A DNA stretch of 64,000 nucleotides from Sipunculus nudus (lineage: Eukaryota > Annelida > Sipuncula > Golfingiida > Sipunculidae): assembly GCA_026874595.1 (NCBI GenBank), contig CM049311.1, positions 70,226,453 to 70,290,452 of the forward strand, given 5' to 3'. Of this stretch, positions 59,301 to 63,578 are shown piece by piece. The position numbers and the translations under genes are program-made. Every line of letters starts with the position of its first letter. Position 1 is the stretch's first letter. The notes under the pieces were generated by a model. That model made no database searches, was not told the origin of the DNA, and was given only the letters and a program-made list of their open reading frames with translations.

Positions 59301-60787
59301 TGGACCAATCCATGCATCCCTTTTTAAGATATTCATGATTTTATGTGATTTTCACCATATATGGTAATATTCAAGGTCAAAGCCACTCTCAAAGGAAAGG
59401 TCATGACCCTAATTTTAATATACATCATCCCATAACCCATACCTATGTACATGCATAATATTAAAGAAATCTGTCAATCAGTTTTTGACTTGTGATGCTA
59501 AAAGTACTGTCAAGTGGCAATGATGGGGGTATTAAACGGCACAAAAACAAGAAAAGGATACTAGGTGGCACCACCAGTTTCCAGTACATGACATCACTAT
59601 CCAAGATCTTTGTCCAACTTGATTTTTGGATAATTCCATGAAAGATTTCTTGAGATATTTAAGAATTTGTGTGATTTTCCCAAAATATGGATCTATTCAA
59701 GGTCAAGGTCACTCTCCTAGTTGAGGTCATGACCCCATTTTAGATAGGCTTCGTCCTCTCACCTATATCTATAAATGTGTCAAGTTTGAAAAAGATCCTT
59801 GAAATATTTTTTGAGTTATTGTGTCCAAAAGAAATCTCTGCGGCGGCGGCGGCGGCGGCGCAACCGTGCCTAAACCATAGACTGGCATAGTATCTCCAGA
59901 CTATGTCTGGCGATACAATTACAAATAGGCAAATGTATTGGTAATACAGATAATTTATTAATTTTCAGCAGCATATATTATAATGTCTCAGGGAGAAGTG
60001 AAACACTTGACTTGGTGCTCTCTTTGGTTGTTCTGAAGTTAGGTAGTAGTTAATTTTAAATTATGGCAGATATGAATATGTATTAATATAAATGTATTTG
60101 TACAGTATTTTGATCAAATACATCAAACATTGAGATCAAATACAAATATTGAAATATTACCATTTTACACAAAAAATACATACTTTGTCTGTATTTAAAT
60201 ATAAAATTATAATATAAATACAAATACGTATTCGACCCAACCCTGTTATTGACATGCAAATAATACTGTTGTAATTCTCACTAATATTCTATATTAATTA
60301 AATAATGTTAATAAATTAATGTGTAATATCAATTATTATATTATTACCCTAATTATCAGATTATGGCCTTAAATTAATTATGCCAAATCATTTGGCATTA
60401 GAAAAATTAATATGAATATATTATACTGATAAGTGTCATTGTCTGCGTCTTTGTGCAATCTCCATATTTGCCAAACTTAACTGTAATGTGAACGATCTAT
60501 CAGTGTTTCACATTGTTTCTGGCCTGTTTACCTGACCACTGACAGCTCCCAGATAACAGTGTCACAGTTGTTGACAAAGTGACGAGTCTCCAGAAAGAGA
60601 GACGAAACCAACTTTAACCTTCAGATAGACATTGATATATATCCTGGCAGGAGCCGATGTTTAGTAACACCAACCTATTTACCTCTCGACTGTCTCTCTA
60701 ACAATTACACTGAGTTTACAATTTAAATTTAATTATTTAAAATGTATCGGAACGCTAAACATGTTCGAACTCACCCGCAGCCGCCAT
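6816..60787 (-). CDS. CEP97: CEP97 orthologue (centrosomal protein of 97 kDa), split gene, 3' end not found
   Basis: Gene-level entry. CEP97 binds CP110 at the distal end of the centriole, caps it and holds back cilium assembly; in vertebrates it has N-terminal leucine-rich repeats, an LRR C-terminal cap and a later IQ (calmodulin) motif. Seen here: eleven minus-strand exons with GT-AG borders. Coding lengths of exons 1-9 are 13, 146, 103, 56, 102, 114, 80, 84 and 115 nt, which add to exactly 271 codons with no stop. LRRs occupy about residues 32-190 and the cap about 190-232. The segment [12 protein letters not shown] followed by RPGQH and QLVQYLA is nearly identical to vertebrate CEP97. Exon 10 adds a Pro/Ser repeat and exon 11 a Pro-rich segment, bringing the assigned protein to about 474 residues. 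The IQ and coiled-coil regions are missing and probably lie left of the window. Introns run from 369 bp to 21.7 kb. Identity is strong; gene structure after exon 9 is less certain. Confidence 0.94.
7305..8581 (+). mobile_element. pogo/Tigger-like DNA transposon remnant with TA target duplication
   Basis: The left end is TA-CAGTGAAAACTGGTCTAA and the right end, reversed, is TA-CAGTGAAACCTGTCTAA. This gives CAG...CTG terminal inverted repeats flanked by TA, as in pogo/Tigger elements of the Tc1/mariner superfamily. Subterminal matches continue (ACCTCACTA.T near both ends). The interior has a short transposase N-terminus remnant (8172-8339). The element is about 1.28 kb, well short of an autonomous element, so it is internally deleted. 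Confidence 0.7.
8172..8339 (+). pseudogene. Transposase N-terminus remnant (CENP-B/pogo HTH-like)
   Basis: A 55-codon frame begins [20 protein letters not shown] and continues [20 protein letters not shown] before decaying. L(S/T)..EKIKLI...EK..KS.RE is the opening helix pattern of pogo/Tigger-type CENP-B helix-turn-helix domains, which agrees with the CAG/CTG, TA-flanked element it lies in. The rest of the helix-turn-helix and the DDE domain are absent. Assignment is by pattern, not by search. Confidence 0.5.
9490..9561. repeat. (TG)n-(TA)n microsatellite
   Basis: A TG-rich run passes directly into about 25 TA units. Confidence 0.95.
9612..9642. repeat. (TC)n microsatellite
   Basis: About 15 TC units, 50 bp after the TA array. 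Confidence 0.95.
16960..17870. mobile_element. GGTGGCGCCACC tandem element, copy 1
   Basis: It opens with CTAGAATACGGGTAGTCGAC and has a GTATCC.CCAAAA end facing TTTTGGCGGATAC near 17867, a short inverted repeat. The interior is a degenerate tandem array of about 140-bp units, each with the palindromic core GGTGGCGCCACC or a variant (near 17113, 17385 and 17533). The 3' part, about 17640-17870, is unique to the family. No coding capacity. The whole element is repeated at 19375-20552. Confidence 0.65.
18314..18507. mobile_element. Short MITE with TACAGTGAAATCT ends
   Basis: TACAGTGAAATCTTGC faces GCGAGATTTCACTGTA across 194 bp. The tips are TA-CAGTGAAA, like the pogo-like element at 7305-8581, so it is probably a non-autonomous relative. 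Confidence 0.7.
19375..20552. mobile_element. GGTGGCGCCACC tandem element, copy 2
   Basis: It matches copy 1 from the CTAGAATACAGGTAGTCCAC start to the TTTTGGCCGATAC end. GTATCCGCCAAAA near 19411 is the facing inverted end. GGTGGCGCCACC or variants occur near 19524, 19672, 19797, 19945, 20079 and 20222, at 125-150 bp spacing with alternating flanks, so the array is built from dimers of about 280 bp. Short open frames across it are by-products of the repeat. Confidence 0.7.
20569..20690 (+). repeat. Direct repeat, left copy
   Basis: About 110 bp (CACTAGTTGGCCAGACAC through ATGTACAAG) recur at 21005-21120 with few differences. The left copy sits immediately beside the tandem element ending near 20552. 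Confidence 0.8.
21005..21120 (+). repeat. Direct repeat, right copy
   Basis: Second copy of the repeat at 20569-20690, about 435 bp away, same orientation. Confidence 0.8.
21220..21690 (-). repeat. 90-bp coding tandem repeat inside CEP97 exon 10
   Basis: The unit is 90 bp, with one 48-bp unit. Shared landmarks are spaced 90, 90, 48 and 90 bp. Every unit carries (C)CAG|GTATGT or GTTTGT followed within 20 bp by TACTAATAACC. In one unit the base before GT is T and the later motif is AACTAATAACC. The repeat continues a little past the assumed exon end, so the array spans an exon-intron border. Confidence 0.9.
21301..21790 (-). CDS. CEP97: CEP97 exon 10 with tandem 30-residue Pro/Ser repeat
   Basis: The acceptor is GTATTCTCAG. 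The first 26 residues, [20 protein letters not shown] then QLEDQQ, align with the vertebrate segment 'AEDAKLEKIL.KQR.H..QL'. A tandem repeat follows, with unit [20 protein letters not shown] plus [10 protein letters not shown] (30 residues, 90 nt); one unit is cut to 16 residues. The end given uses the last repeat donor CCAG|GTATGT, and four earlier in-phase donors exist at 21390, 21480, 21528 and 21618. If unspliced, the frame stays open to a stop at 21200-21202. The repeat looks disordered and is rich in S/T-P sites. Which donor is used cannot be told from sequence. Confidence 0.85.
21791..22396 (-). other. CEP97 intron 9
   Basis: A 606-bp AT-rich intron. No element recognised. Confidence 0.85.
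22397..22511 (-). CDS. CEP97: CEP97 exon 9, helix after the LRR cap
   Basis: The acceptor is GTTTCACAG and the donor is GAG|GTACCC. It encodes [20 protein letters not shown] followed by [19 protein letters not shown], to residue 271. [30 protein letters not shown] is almost unchanged from vertebrate CEP97. The donor is weaker than average but keeps phase 0 into exon 10. Confidence 0.95.
22709..24406. mobile_element. GCTCAGCTGA-type element, copy 1 (CEP97 intron 8)
   Basis: It begins ACAAGGGACCCATGGGTCA with CTCAGCTGAAG close by, and ends in AGTCAACTGAGTTAAA. Copy 2 (35035-36943) has the same start and ends in AGTCAGCTGAGCTAAA, so the termini are short inverted repeats around GCTCAGCTGA. The last 600 bp or so (GACAAAGTTGGACAAAATT onward) are clearly homologous between copies. 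A 20-G run is at 23739-23758. No coding capacity is seen. Confidence 0.65.
25565..25648 (-). CDS. CEP97: CEP97 exon 8, LRR C-terminal cap
   Basis: The acceptor is CTGTATACAG and the donor is GAAAG|GTAAGC. It encodes [20 protein letters not shown] followed by QLITEKE. The motif [14 protein letters not shown] is highly conserved in CEP97 and forms the cap of the LRR domain. It begins and ends in phase 2, consistent with both neighbours. Confidence 0.95.
25784..25861. repeat. (TA)n microsatellite with interruptions
   Basis: About 78 bp of near-pure TA in CEP97 intron 7. Confidence 0.95.
26084..27192 (+). mobile_element. pogo/Tigger-like DNA transposon remnant in CEP97 intron 7
   Basis: The left tip TA-CAGTCATGACTTGACATTCC and the right tip read on the other strand, TA-CAGTCGTGACTTGATAATCC, form CAG...CTG inverted repeats with TA flanks. 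Ends of the type CAGT..ACTT/CGA.AATCCGA are typical of pogo/Tigger elements. The interior has a decayed transposase C-terminal segment on the plus strand. The right tip is 33 bp from the donor of CEP97 exon 7. Confidence 0.72.
26518..26887 (+). pseudogene. Degenerate pogo/Tigger-type transposase C-terminal segment
   Basis: An open stretch reads [20 protein letters not shown] then [20 protein letters not shown] and [20 protein letters not shown], ending after 90 codons. The core '..KQSTI.HC.....ILP' resembles the 'V...TI.NCWR..GIL' segment near the C-terminus of Tigger/jerky DDE transposases, which fits the surrounding inverted repeats. An in-frame TGA lies just upstream, and a second frame stays open to about 26887, suggesting a frameshift. 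There is no ATG start and no DDE core. Identification is by pattern only. Confidence 0.45.
27226..27305 (-). CDS. CEP97: CEP97 exon 7, last LRR and start of LRR cap
   Basis: The acceptor is TTTGTTGCAG and the donor is AATCT|GTATCC. It encodes [20 protein letters not shown] then VSASSN (residues 179-204 plus two bases). The donor is not a strong consensus. It was chosen because it alone restores the frame into exon 8, giving SNLALDYRPF where vertebrates have a short linker before DYRP. A pogo-type transposon ends only 33 bp downstream of this donor. Confidence 0.9.
28224..30990. mobile_element. Composite element with GCGAACCTGTG ends, copy A (CEP97 intron 6)
   Basis: It starts AACAAGGCCTACAGG..GCGAACCTGTG and ends CACAGGTTCGCT, so the termini are inverted. 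Modules in order: a GGTGGCGCCACC block (28399-29050), a 'GAGTGAACTCTTGACCTG' minisatellite (about 29090-29235), a TATAAATAG-containing part with CTGCCAAAGC repeats (to about 29520), an AT-rich middle, then a block of 'cttcccataac..agccaaaa' units (30100-30900) and a GACGCAC run (30925-30964). The same order recurs at 39284-45418. No coding capacity. Confidence 0.65.
30925..30964 (+). repeat. GACGCAC simple repeat
   Basis: Short ACGACGCACGAC-type tandem near the right end of composite element copy A. Confidence 0.85.
31070..31183 (-). CDS. CEP97: CEP97 exon 6, LRR
   Basis: Exactly 38 codons between acceptor TTTATTTCAG and donor GAG|GTATGG, residues 141-178. It encodes [20 protein letters not shown], then [42 protein letters not shown] is a hallmark stretch of CEP97 and the strongest single identity anchor in the window. 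Confidence 0.97.
31947..32048 (-). CDS. CEP97: CEP97 exon 5, LRR
   Basis: Exactly 34 codons (phase 0 to 0) between acceptor CACTCGCAG and donor CAG|GTAAAA. It encodes [20 protein letters not shown] followed by [14 protein letters not shown], residues 107-140. The core [13 protein letters not shown]...L..L is shared with vertebrate CEP97. Confidence 0.95.
32664..32828. mobile_element. Short MITE with TACAGTG ends (CEP97 intron 4)
   Basis: TACAGTGGGAACTGTC faces ACAGGCTTCACTGTA across 165 bp with TA at both tips. It belongs with the CAGTGAAA elements at 7305-8581 and 18314-18507. Confidence 0.65.
33772..34310 (+). repeat. Minisatellite with CAGCAGTCCAAT units (CEP97 intron 4)
   Basis: About 15 imperfect units of roughly 33-36 bp centred on GCAGCAGTCCAATGAACATT or GTAGAAGTCCAATTAACT. 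They are arranged as higher-order triplets near 105 bp, most visible between 33880 and 34200. One open frame across the left part is a repeat artefact. Confidence 0.85.
34474..34529 (-). CDS. CEP97: CEP97 exon 4, LRR
   Basis: A short exon of 56 nt with acceptor TTGTTGCAG and donor AAG|GTAGGT. It encodes [19 protein letters not shown], which corresponds to the vertebrate GLKELVHLEWLNLAGN segment. It begins in phase 1 and ends in phase 0. Confidence 0.94.
34648..34740 (+). mobile_element. Possible tRNA-derived SINE fragment
   Basis: TCCCTGGTGGTCAAGTGGTAA resembles a tRNA A-box region, but no clear B box follows. Weak. Confidence 0.25.
35035..36943. mobile_element. GCTCAGCTGA-type element, copy 2 (CEP97 intron 3)
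   Basis: Same family and orientation as 22709-24406, with GTGCTCAGCTGAAG near the left end and GTCAGCTGAGCTAAA at the right. It carries a 21-G run (36030-36050) at the corresponding place and a short ACGGACGG run near 36856-36893. No coding capacity. Confidence 0.68.
37400..37720 (+). other. Unrecognised GC-richer stretch with a 94-codon open frame
   Basis: The open frame (37408-37692) does not begin in a convincing ATG context and has no flanking splice sites. It contains GGTGGCGCTACC near 37610, a variant of the palindromic core found in several elements of this window, so it is more likely part of a repeat than a gene. Confidence 0.35.
38275..38360 (-). mobile_element. tRNA-derived SINE fragment (CEP97 intron 2 side of exon 3)
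   Basis: Read on the minus strand, GGGGTAGGATGTAGCCTAGT followed by GGTCAAGGTGTTGGAC looks like a tRNA A-box region, and a decayed B box (GGTCC.TGTCCAAACCCC) follows. A second copy is at 49748-49840. It lies about 65 bp past the exon 3 donor, inside intron 3. Confidence 0.55.
38425..38527 (-). CDS. CEP97: CEP97 exon 3, LRR
   Basis: The acceptor is GATTTCAG and the donor is GAAG|GTAGGT. It encodes residues 54-87 plus one base: [20 protein letters not shown], then the next LRR start [14 protein letters not shown]. The pattern LxxLxLxxN is clear, and the order matches vertebrate CEP97, where NNRLVRM and LNLPHNSI occupy the same place. The intron on its 5' side is only 369 bp, the shortest in the gene. 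Confidence 0.94.
38897..39042 (-). CDS. CEP97: CEP97 exon 2, start of the LRR domain
   Basis: The acceptor is TTTTATAG and the donor is CAT|GTAAGT. It encodes residues 5-53, including [18 protein letters not shown], then [18 protein letters not shown]. This aligns with the vertebrate CEP97 opening (short Gly/Ser stretch, N/D-Y/W-SG-GL, then the first LRR with 'K.E.LE.CK.L'). It starts in phase 1 and ends in phase 0. Confidence 0.93.
39778..41812. mobile_element. Foldback-type DNA element with long composite inverted repeats
   Basis: The left arm (about 39778-40115) and right arm (about 41470-41812) are inverted copies, each made of repeated palindromic units such as GGCCCAGATCAAAATTTTGA with CTGGGCC. 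The outer tips are AGGCCCAGATTAGAATCTGG on both ends. ATGT flanks both sides (39774-39777 and 41813-41816), a likely target duplication. Removing the element rejoins the interrupted GGTGGCGCCACC-type repeat. The middle, 40120-41460, is AT-rich with no coding capacity. Confidence 0.8.
43325..44004 (-). mobile_element. Three tRNA-derived SINE units separated by two near-identical spacers
   Basis: The three cores (43325-43471, 43592-about 43730, 43850-44004) start GTTACAAAGACAAATTGC and end CCCGTAAC. Read on the minus strand, each contains a tRNA-like A box (TAGCGAAGCGGTTGGTACGC) and B box (GGGTTCGAATCCC). About 120-bp spacers (ACACCCCCTCTT... to ...CCCCATTT) lie between cores. It is inserted in composite element copy B, with ATAG on both sides. 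Open frames through the array are artefacts. Confidence 0.75.
46742..46771. repeat. Direct repeat AGGTGACTTAAG beside the X-box cluster
   Basis: AGGTGACTTAAG occurs twice, at 46742-46753 and 46760-46771, with a 6-bp spacer, about 20 bp before the X-box cluster. Direct repeats of this kind often mark binding sites. The factor is unknown. Confidence 0.45.
46789..46834. promoter_or_regulatory. X-box / CRE / X-box cluster in CEP97 intron 1
   Basis: GTCACCATGGTAAC (46789-46802) fits the RFX X-box pattern GTNRCC-N2-RGYAAC on both half-sites. TGACGTCA (46808-46815), a perfect palindromic cAMP response element, follows after five bases. GTAACCATGGTATC (46821-46834) is a second X-box with one mismatch. 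RFX factors control centriole and cilium genes, and CEP97 is such a gene. The cluster lies about 14 kb downstream of the start codon, so it would act as an intronic enhancer or alternative promoter rather than a core promoter element. Confidence 0.45.
49748..49840 (-). mobile_element. tRNA-derived SINE fragment, second copy
   Basis: On the minus strand GGGGTAGAATGTCACCTTAT then GGTTAAGGTTTTGGACTT parallels the fragment at 38275-38360, with similar downstream CCCCACCAGT. Confidence 0.5.
51618..53098. mobile_element. DNA element with CCGTAGATCCGCRTTTTGC terminal inverted repeats
   Basis: TA-CCGTAGATCCGCGTTTTGC at the left faces GCAAAATGCGGATCTACGG-TA at the right, one mismatch in 19 bp. The interior contains an internal tandem duplication (about 51980-52230 and 52258-52500, each with TTCAATGGGACATCAAAG and TGCTGATCATAATATAT). 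No transposase is visible, so it is non-autonomous. The TA at both tips would fit a TA target. Confidence 0.75.
53308..53365. repeat. (TA)n microsatellite
   Basis: About 57 bp of TA with one interruption. Confidence 0.95.
55240..55770 (+). repeat. TGACCTTGACC-rich tandem repeat
   Basis: At least three imperfect units of about 150-190 bp share GTGACCTTGACCT, TTGGGA.GA.AACTTAGCTTAA and GGTGCTCCCCTATT. TGACCT half-sites occur as direct repeats, for example near 55560-55575. Confidence 0.7.
57050..58028. mobile_element. Inverted-repeat element with ACCAGGACCCCACAGA ends
   Basis: About 50 bp at the left (GGCAGTGGGTAAACCAGGAC then CCCACAGA) recur inverted at the right (TGGGGTCCTGGTTTTACACA then CTGCCAA). 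Extra GGTCCGT and CGGACCT motifs occur inside. No coding capacity. Confidence 0.6.
58441..59920. mobile_element. AGGTCAAGGTCA tandem element with GTATCGCCAGAC ends
   Basis: AGTATCGCCAGACA near 58471 faces TGTCTGGCGATAC near 59908. Five imperfect units carry CAAGGTCAAGGTCACTCTC and GTCATGACCC (near 58505, 58750, 58940, 59370 and 59695). GGTGGCGCCACC variants lie near 59240 and 59563. A (GCG)n run (59841-59860) is close to the right end. It is inserted into a TACAAA-rich simple repeat. No coding capacity. Confidence 0.65.
59841..59860. repeat. (CGG)n run
   Basis: About six to seven CGG units in an otherwise AT-rich region. Confidence 0.95.
60775..60787 (-). CDS. CEP97: CEP97 exon 1, coding part (MAAA + 1 nt)
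   Basis: Four codons plus one base, followed by the donor GTGAGT. The phase-1 end joins exon 2 to give MAAAGEGG, which matches the short N-terminal lead of vertebrate CEP97 before its GEGS segment. The ATG lies inside AAAATGGCGGC, which is both a good translation-start context and a YY1-type motif. A strong donor so soon after the ATG and exact phase closure support this start, although the intron it implies is 21.7 kb. Confidence 0.82.
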
Positions 60788-60900
60788 TTTGAAACATTCG
60801 CGCTTGCTATAGCCACATGAAACGAAGGATTTGATTGGTCCATTTTAGCCTTAGACTGGTATATGTTTACAAACGTGGAACGTTCGTGCTGCCACATCAT
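60775..60900 (-). promoter_or_regulatory. CEP97 promoter/5'UTR region with CCAAT box and YY1-type start
   Basis: On the minus strand there is a CCAAT (60838-60834), about 50 nt before the ATG, and the motif AAAATGGCGGC (60790-60780) containing the ATG. YY1 motifs overlapping the start codon together with TATA-less, CCAAT-bearing promoters are common for broadly expressed genes. Local CpG density (around 60777-60812) is above that of the neighbouring introns. No TATA box is seen. The transcription start is not determined. Confidence 0.55.
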
Positions 60901-60959
60901 TTGATATAGGTACATATCTTGTGAACCCACATTTTTATTTTTATGAAATCCCACATTTC

Positions 60960-61460
60960 TCCATTTGAATCCACATTTATTTTGTGCAAAGCAAATCCAC
61001 TTTTGCAGTTTTGGTATTATTGTCAATAACGTCGCGTAAAAGTCAAGAAAAATAAGTCAAGAAGTGATGCTTATTTTTTACTGCATATTTGTTACTTAAC
61101 TATACTATAATATTATATTAGTATATAGTAGCAGCCTATTAGGCGTTGAACCCACATTTTTAAAACAAAAATGTGGGTTCACTTGATGTTTTAGCTGATC
61201 TATTTATGTTTATGATGAACCCACATATGGAATATTTGTCAATGACGTATGTCGCGTAGGGCCTACACGTATATGCATAGTATCACGTCTAGAAAAATAA
61301 GTCAAGGAATTATGCTTTTTTTTTTCTTATATATAATTTATACAAATAAGGTATTAATATATTATTCATACTAGGATATATTAGAAGTCTATTAAGCAAT
61401 GAACTCAGATTTTTCAAACGAAAATGTGGGTTCAGTTACTATTTTTGCTTTCTTTATTTC
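60960..61460. repeat. Imperfect tandem duplication with hairpin upstream of CEP97
   Basis: Two units of about 240 bp share TTGTCAATAACGTCGCGTA (with a small insertion in copy 2), AAAAATAAGTCAAG, an AT-rich middle, and TATTA.GC..TGAACYCA. Each ends in an inverted pair of the type GAACCCACATTTTT / AAAAATGTGGGTTC. In unit 1 (61148-61180) this is a perfect 14-bp stem with a 5-nt loop. Confidence 0.7.
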
Positions 61461-62019
61461 AGCCCCGTATAATGCACCTATGTATACATTATGTTATTTA
61501 CAGTTGTCAACTAGAATTGACAAGGATATTTCAGGACTCTACTGTTTCTTATAATTCCCTGATAAGGTATTTTTATATGCGTTAATATAAATGGAAAATA
61601 TTGGGATCTATACATTCTGAAAATTCAAAATTACTACCTTAAGACACATTTTTAGAACATTTTCAATAGGTTGCACAGATTTTTCAACAAAACATTTCCC
61701 CAAAACCTCTTTGAAACATTTCCAAAACATTTCATAGATATATAAATATTATAACAAAAGCTTTGAAAAAATATAACATATTTTCTTTGATGTTACTATG
61801 ATTCTGAAAAGCATTGATATGAAGTATCTTTAACTTTTATAGCTCTGTCTGTCAAAATAACGTCTGTGTGTATTTCAATTGATACATTCTTAGAATGTTA
61901 AGTAAAAATCTTTTCATTACTAAAATGTAACACTTATACAGCATTTAAAAACATAATATATGTTCTGACATATTTAAACAGGATAACAATTTTATAAAAC
62001 ATTCTGTAGAACATAAGTG

Positions 62020-62155
62020 CGTATAATCCGCAAAAATCGCTTTGCAGATATTTTAACTATATATGTCATTACCATTTATATGCATAGTCCGCATGCTTAG
62101 TCCGTCAGCGTGTAGTTCATATCTGCACACCGCCTGCATGAAGCGATTTTTAGGC
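62020..62155. repeat. Inverted repeat AAAAATCGCTT
   Basis: CCGCAAAAATCGCTTTGCAG (62029-62048) faces CTGCATGAAGCGATTTTTAG (about 62134-62153). It belongs with the TCCGCAAAAAT cluster further right. Confidence 0.55.
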
Positions 62156-62577
62156 CTATACTAATCACCTTATAATGTTTCAGATTTATACAAATTTAGT
62201 TTTAACATGGATTTTCCTTTTCATGGCGTTTAAAATTAAAATTCTCTATTTCCAACTGGTATGTAAATGACTTTGCTGACACAAGTCTTTCGGAAACTGA
62301 AAATATTGGCAATGCATTAATTTGCACTGTCGCTTTAAATTATCATACACAAAGTATATTTTCTAAATGTTTGAAGCATAAACACCATTATCGAGTGAGA
62401 ATTAGTAATTTTTTAATATCATTATAATTGATTTAAACCAGCTTTTGTTGATAATATACAAACATGCACAATTACTTTATTGTGAAAAAGAAAAATTCTA
62501 AAGTTATCGAGCACTTATCAACAGGGAATTCGAAATATATATATAGCTTACTTATACTTATGCATGGAAAAGGAAGT

Positions 62578-62995
62578 TTGCGTATACGGACATAAGCTGT
62601 GTATCCATGTATCCGTAAATCTCGTTCGCAAAAAATCGCATCCCTCTTTTTAAGATGAACTGTTTTCATGTGTACCCGCGAAAACGGACCGCATCGAAAA
62701 GGATCGGTGAGCGGTTCATCCGTTATGCGGATGGCAAAAATGTCTACTTTTCCCAACAGTGCCCCGGCGCCAGGTGAGATGAGACATATCGACCTTCTTC
62801 CTGGTTGTCGTCCTTGCAGTTTCAAAGGAGGCACGCGAAAGGGTATCCGCAAGAAAACCGTATATATACGTACTTAACAGTTTTTGCGGACTGCACACTA
62901 TGCATGGAGCGTGCGTACGTCTTTTGCGGATACGATTTTTGCGGATAACTTAAGCGTATACAATTTATACGGATACGTATACAACGCACTTAAGG
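62578..62995. mobile_element. GCGGATA-rich inverted-repeat element
   Basis: The left arm (GTATACGGACATAAGC ... TTCGCAAAAAATCGCATCC) and right arm read inverted (GTATACGTATCCGTAT ... CCGCAAAAATCGTATCC) pair imperfectly over about 55 bp. Between them GCGGAT/ATCCGC recurs several times. Open frames on both strands (62472-62852 minus and 62668-62877 plus) lie largely inside it and look like by-products. Confidence 0.5.
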
Positions 62996-63479
62996 AAAAC
63001 CACTTTCTTCTTGAGTCTTTTAAATTCTAACCGTCTAATGCGTGGTTTTAAACTGGAATCATCTCAGTGGGTATAAAATGTGTGCGCTGTGTGTGCATGT
63101 ATGCACTGTGTACGTGTGTCATGGAAAAGCAAAGGCCTTTGGGCGGACTTTCTGTAGTATATAGTATATCTTTCGCACAATATTACCAAACACTCACTCT
63201 TTTCCTTCATGTAACATCCCTGTCAAAATCCATAGATTTAAACCCAATCCAAACGTTTCAAATTCACATTAGACCATGTGAAAAATACATAATTTTAAAC
63301 CTGGTACAGAGCTCTTTCTAATGGAATTTGTGTTTTTGAAATTTGCATACATTTGAAATTTTAAAGAGGCCCAAATTACTTATAAAGCATGTTGATATAA
63401 CACGAAAAATAGCTTCTTCCCTATTTAAATAAATTTGTACCTGCCAAAATATTGCCCTGAAACTTACTCCTGTATTAAC

Positions 63480-63578
63480 AAGTGTTAAAACAGTGGATCT
63501 GGCGCGATCACAGTTGTCAACATAAACACAGCGCGTGTATCGCCCAGCCATAACACATGGGTCAATCAGGAATTGCAA
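63480..63578 (-). other. Possible first coding exon of an unknown gene or upstream transcript
   Basis: Minus-strand ATG at 63552-63550 opens MAGRYTRCVYVDNCDRARST then VLTLVNTG and meets the strong donor GGA|GTAAGT near 63468. Several CpGs (GCGCG sites near 63503 and 63532) are in the first part. No following exon can be shown, and the product is not recognised. It could equally be chance. Confidence 0.2.

Larger units (their letters stand above)
39043..60774 (-). other. CEP97 intron 1 (21.7 kb)
   Basis: Non-coding between the 13-nt coding part of exon 1 and exon 2. It contains the composite element copy B, a foldback element, three SINE units, the X-box cluster, several inverted-repeat elements and AGGTCA-rich arrays, each listed. 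Stretches 45420-46740, 46840-49740, 49850-51610, 53370-55230 and 59925-60770 hold nothing recognised beyond simple AT-rich sequence and short homopolymers. A (TA)n run is at 53308-53365. Confidence 0.75.
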
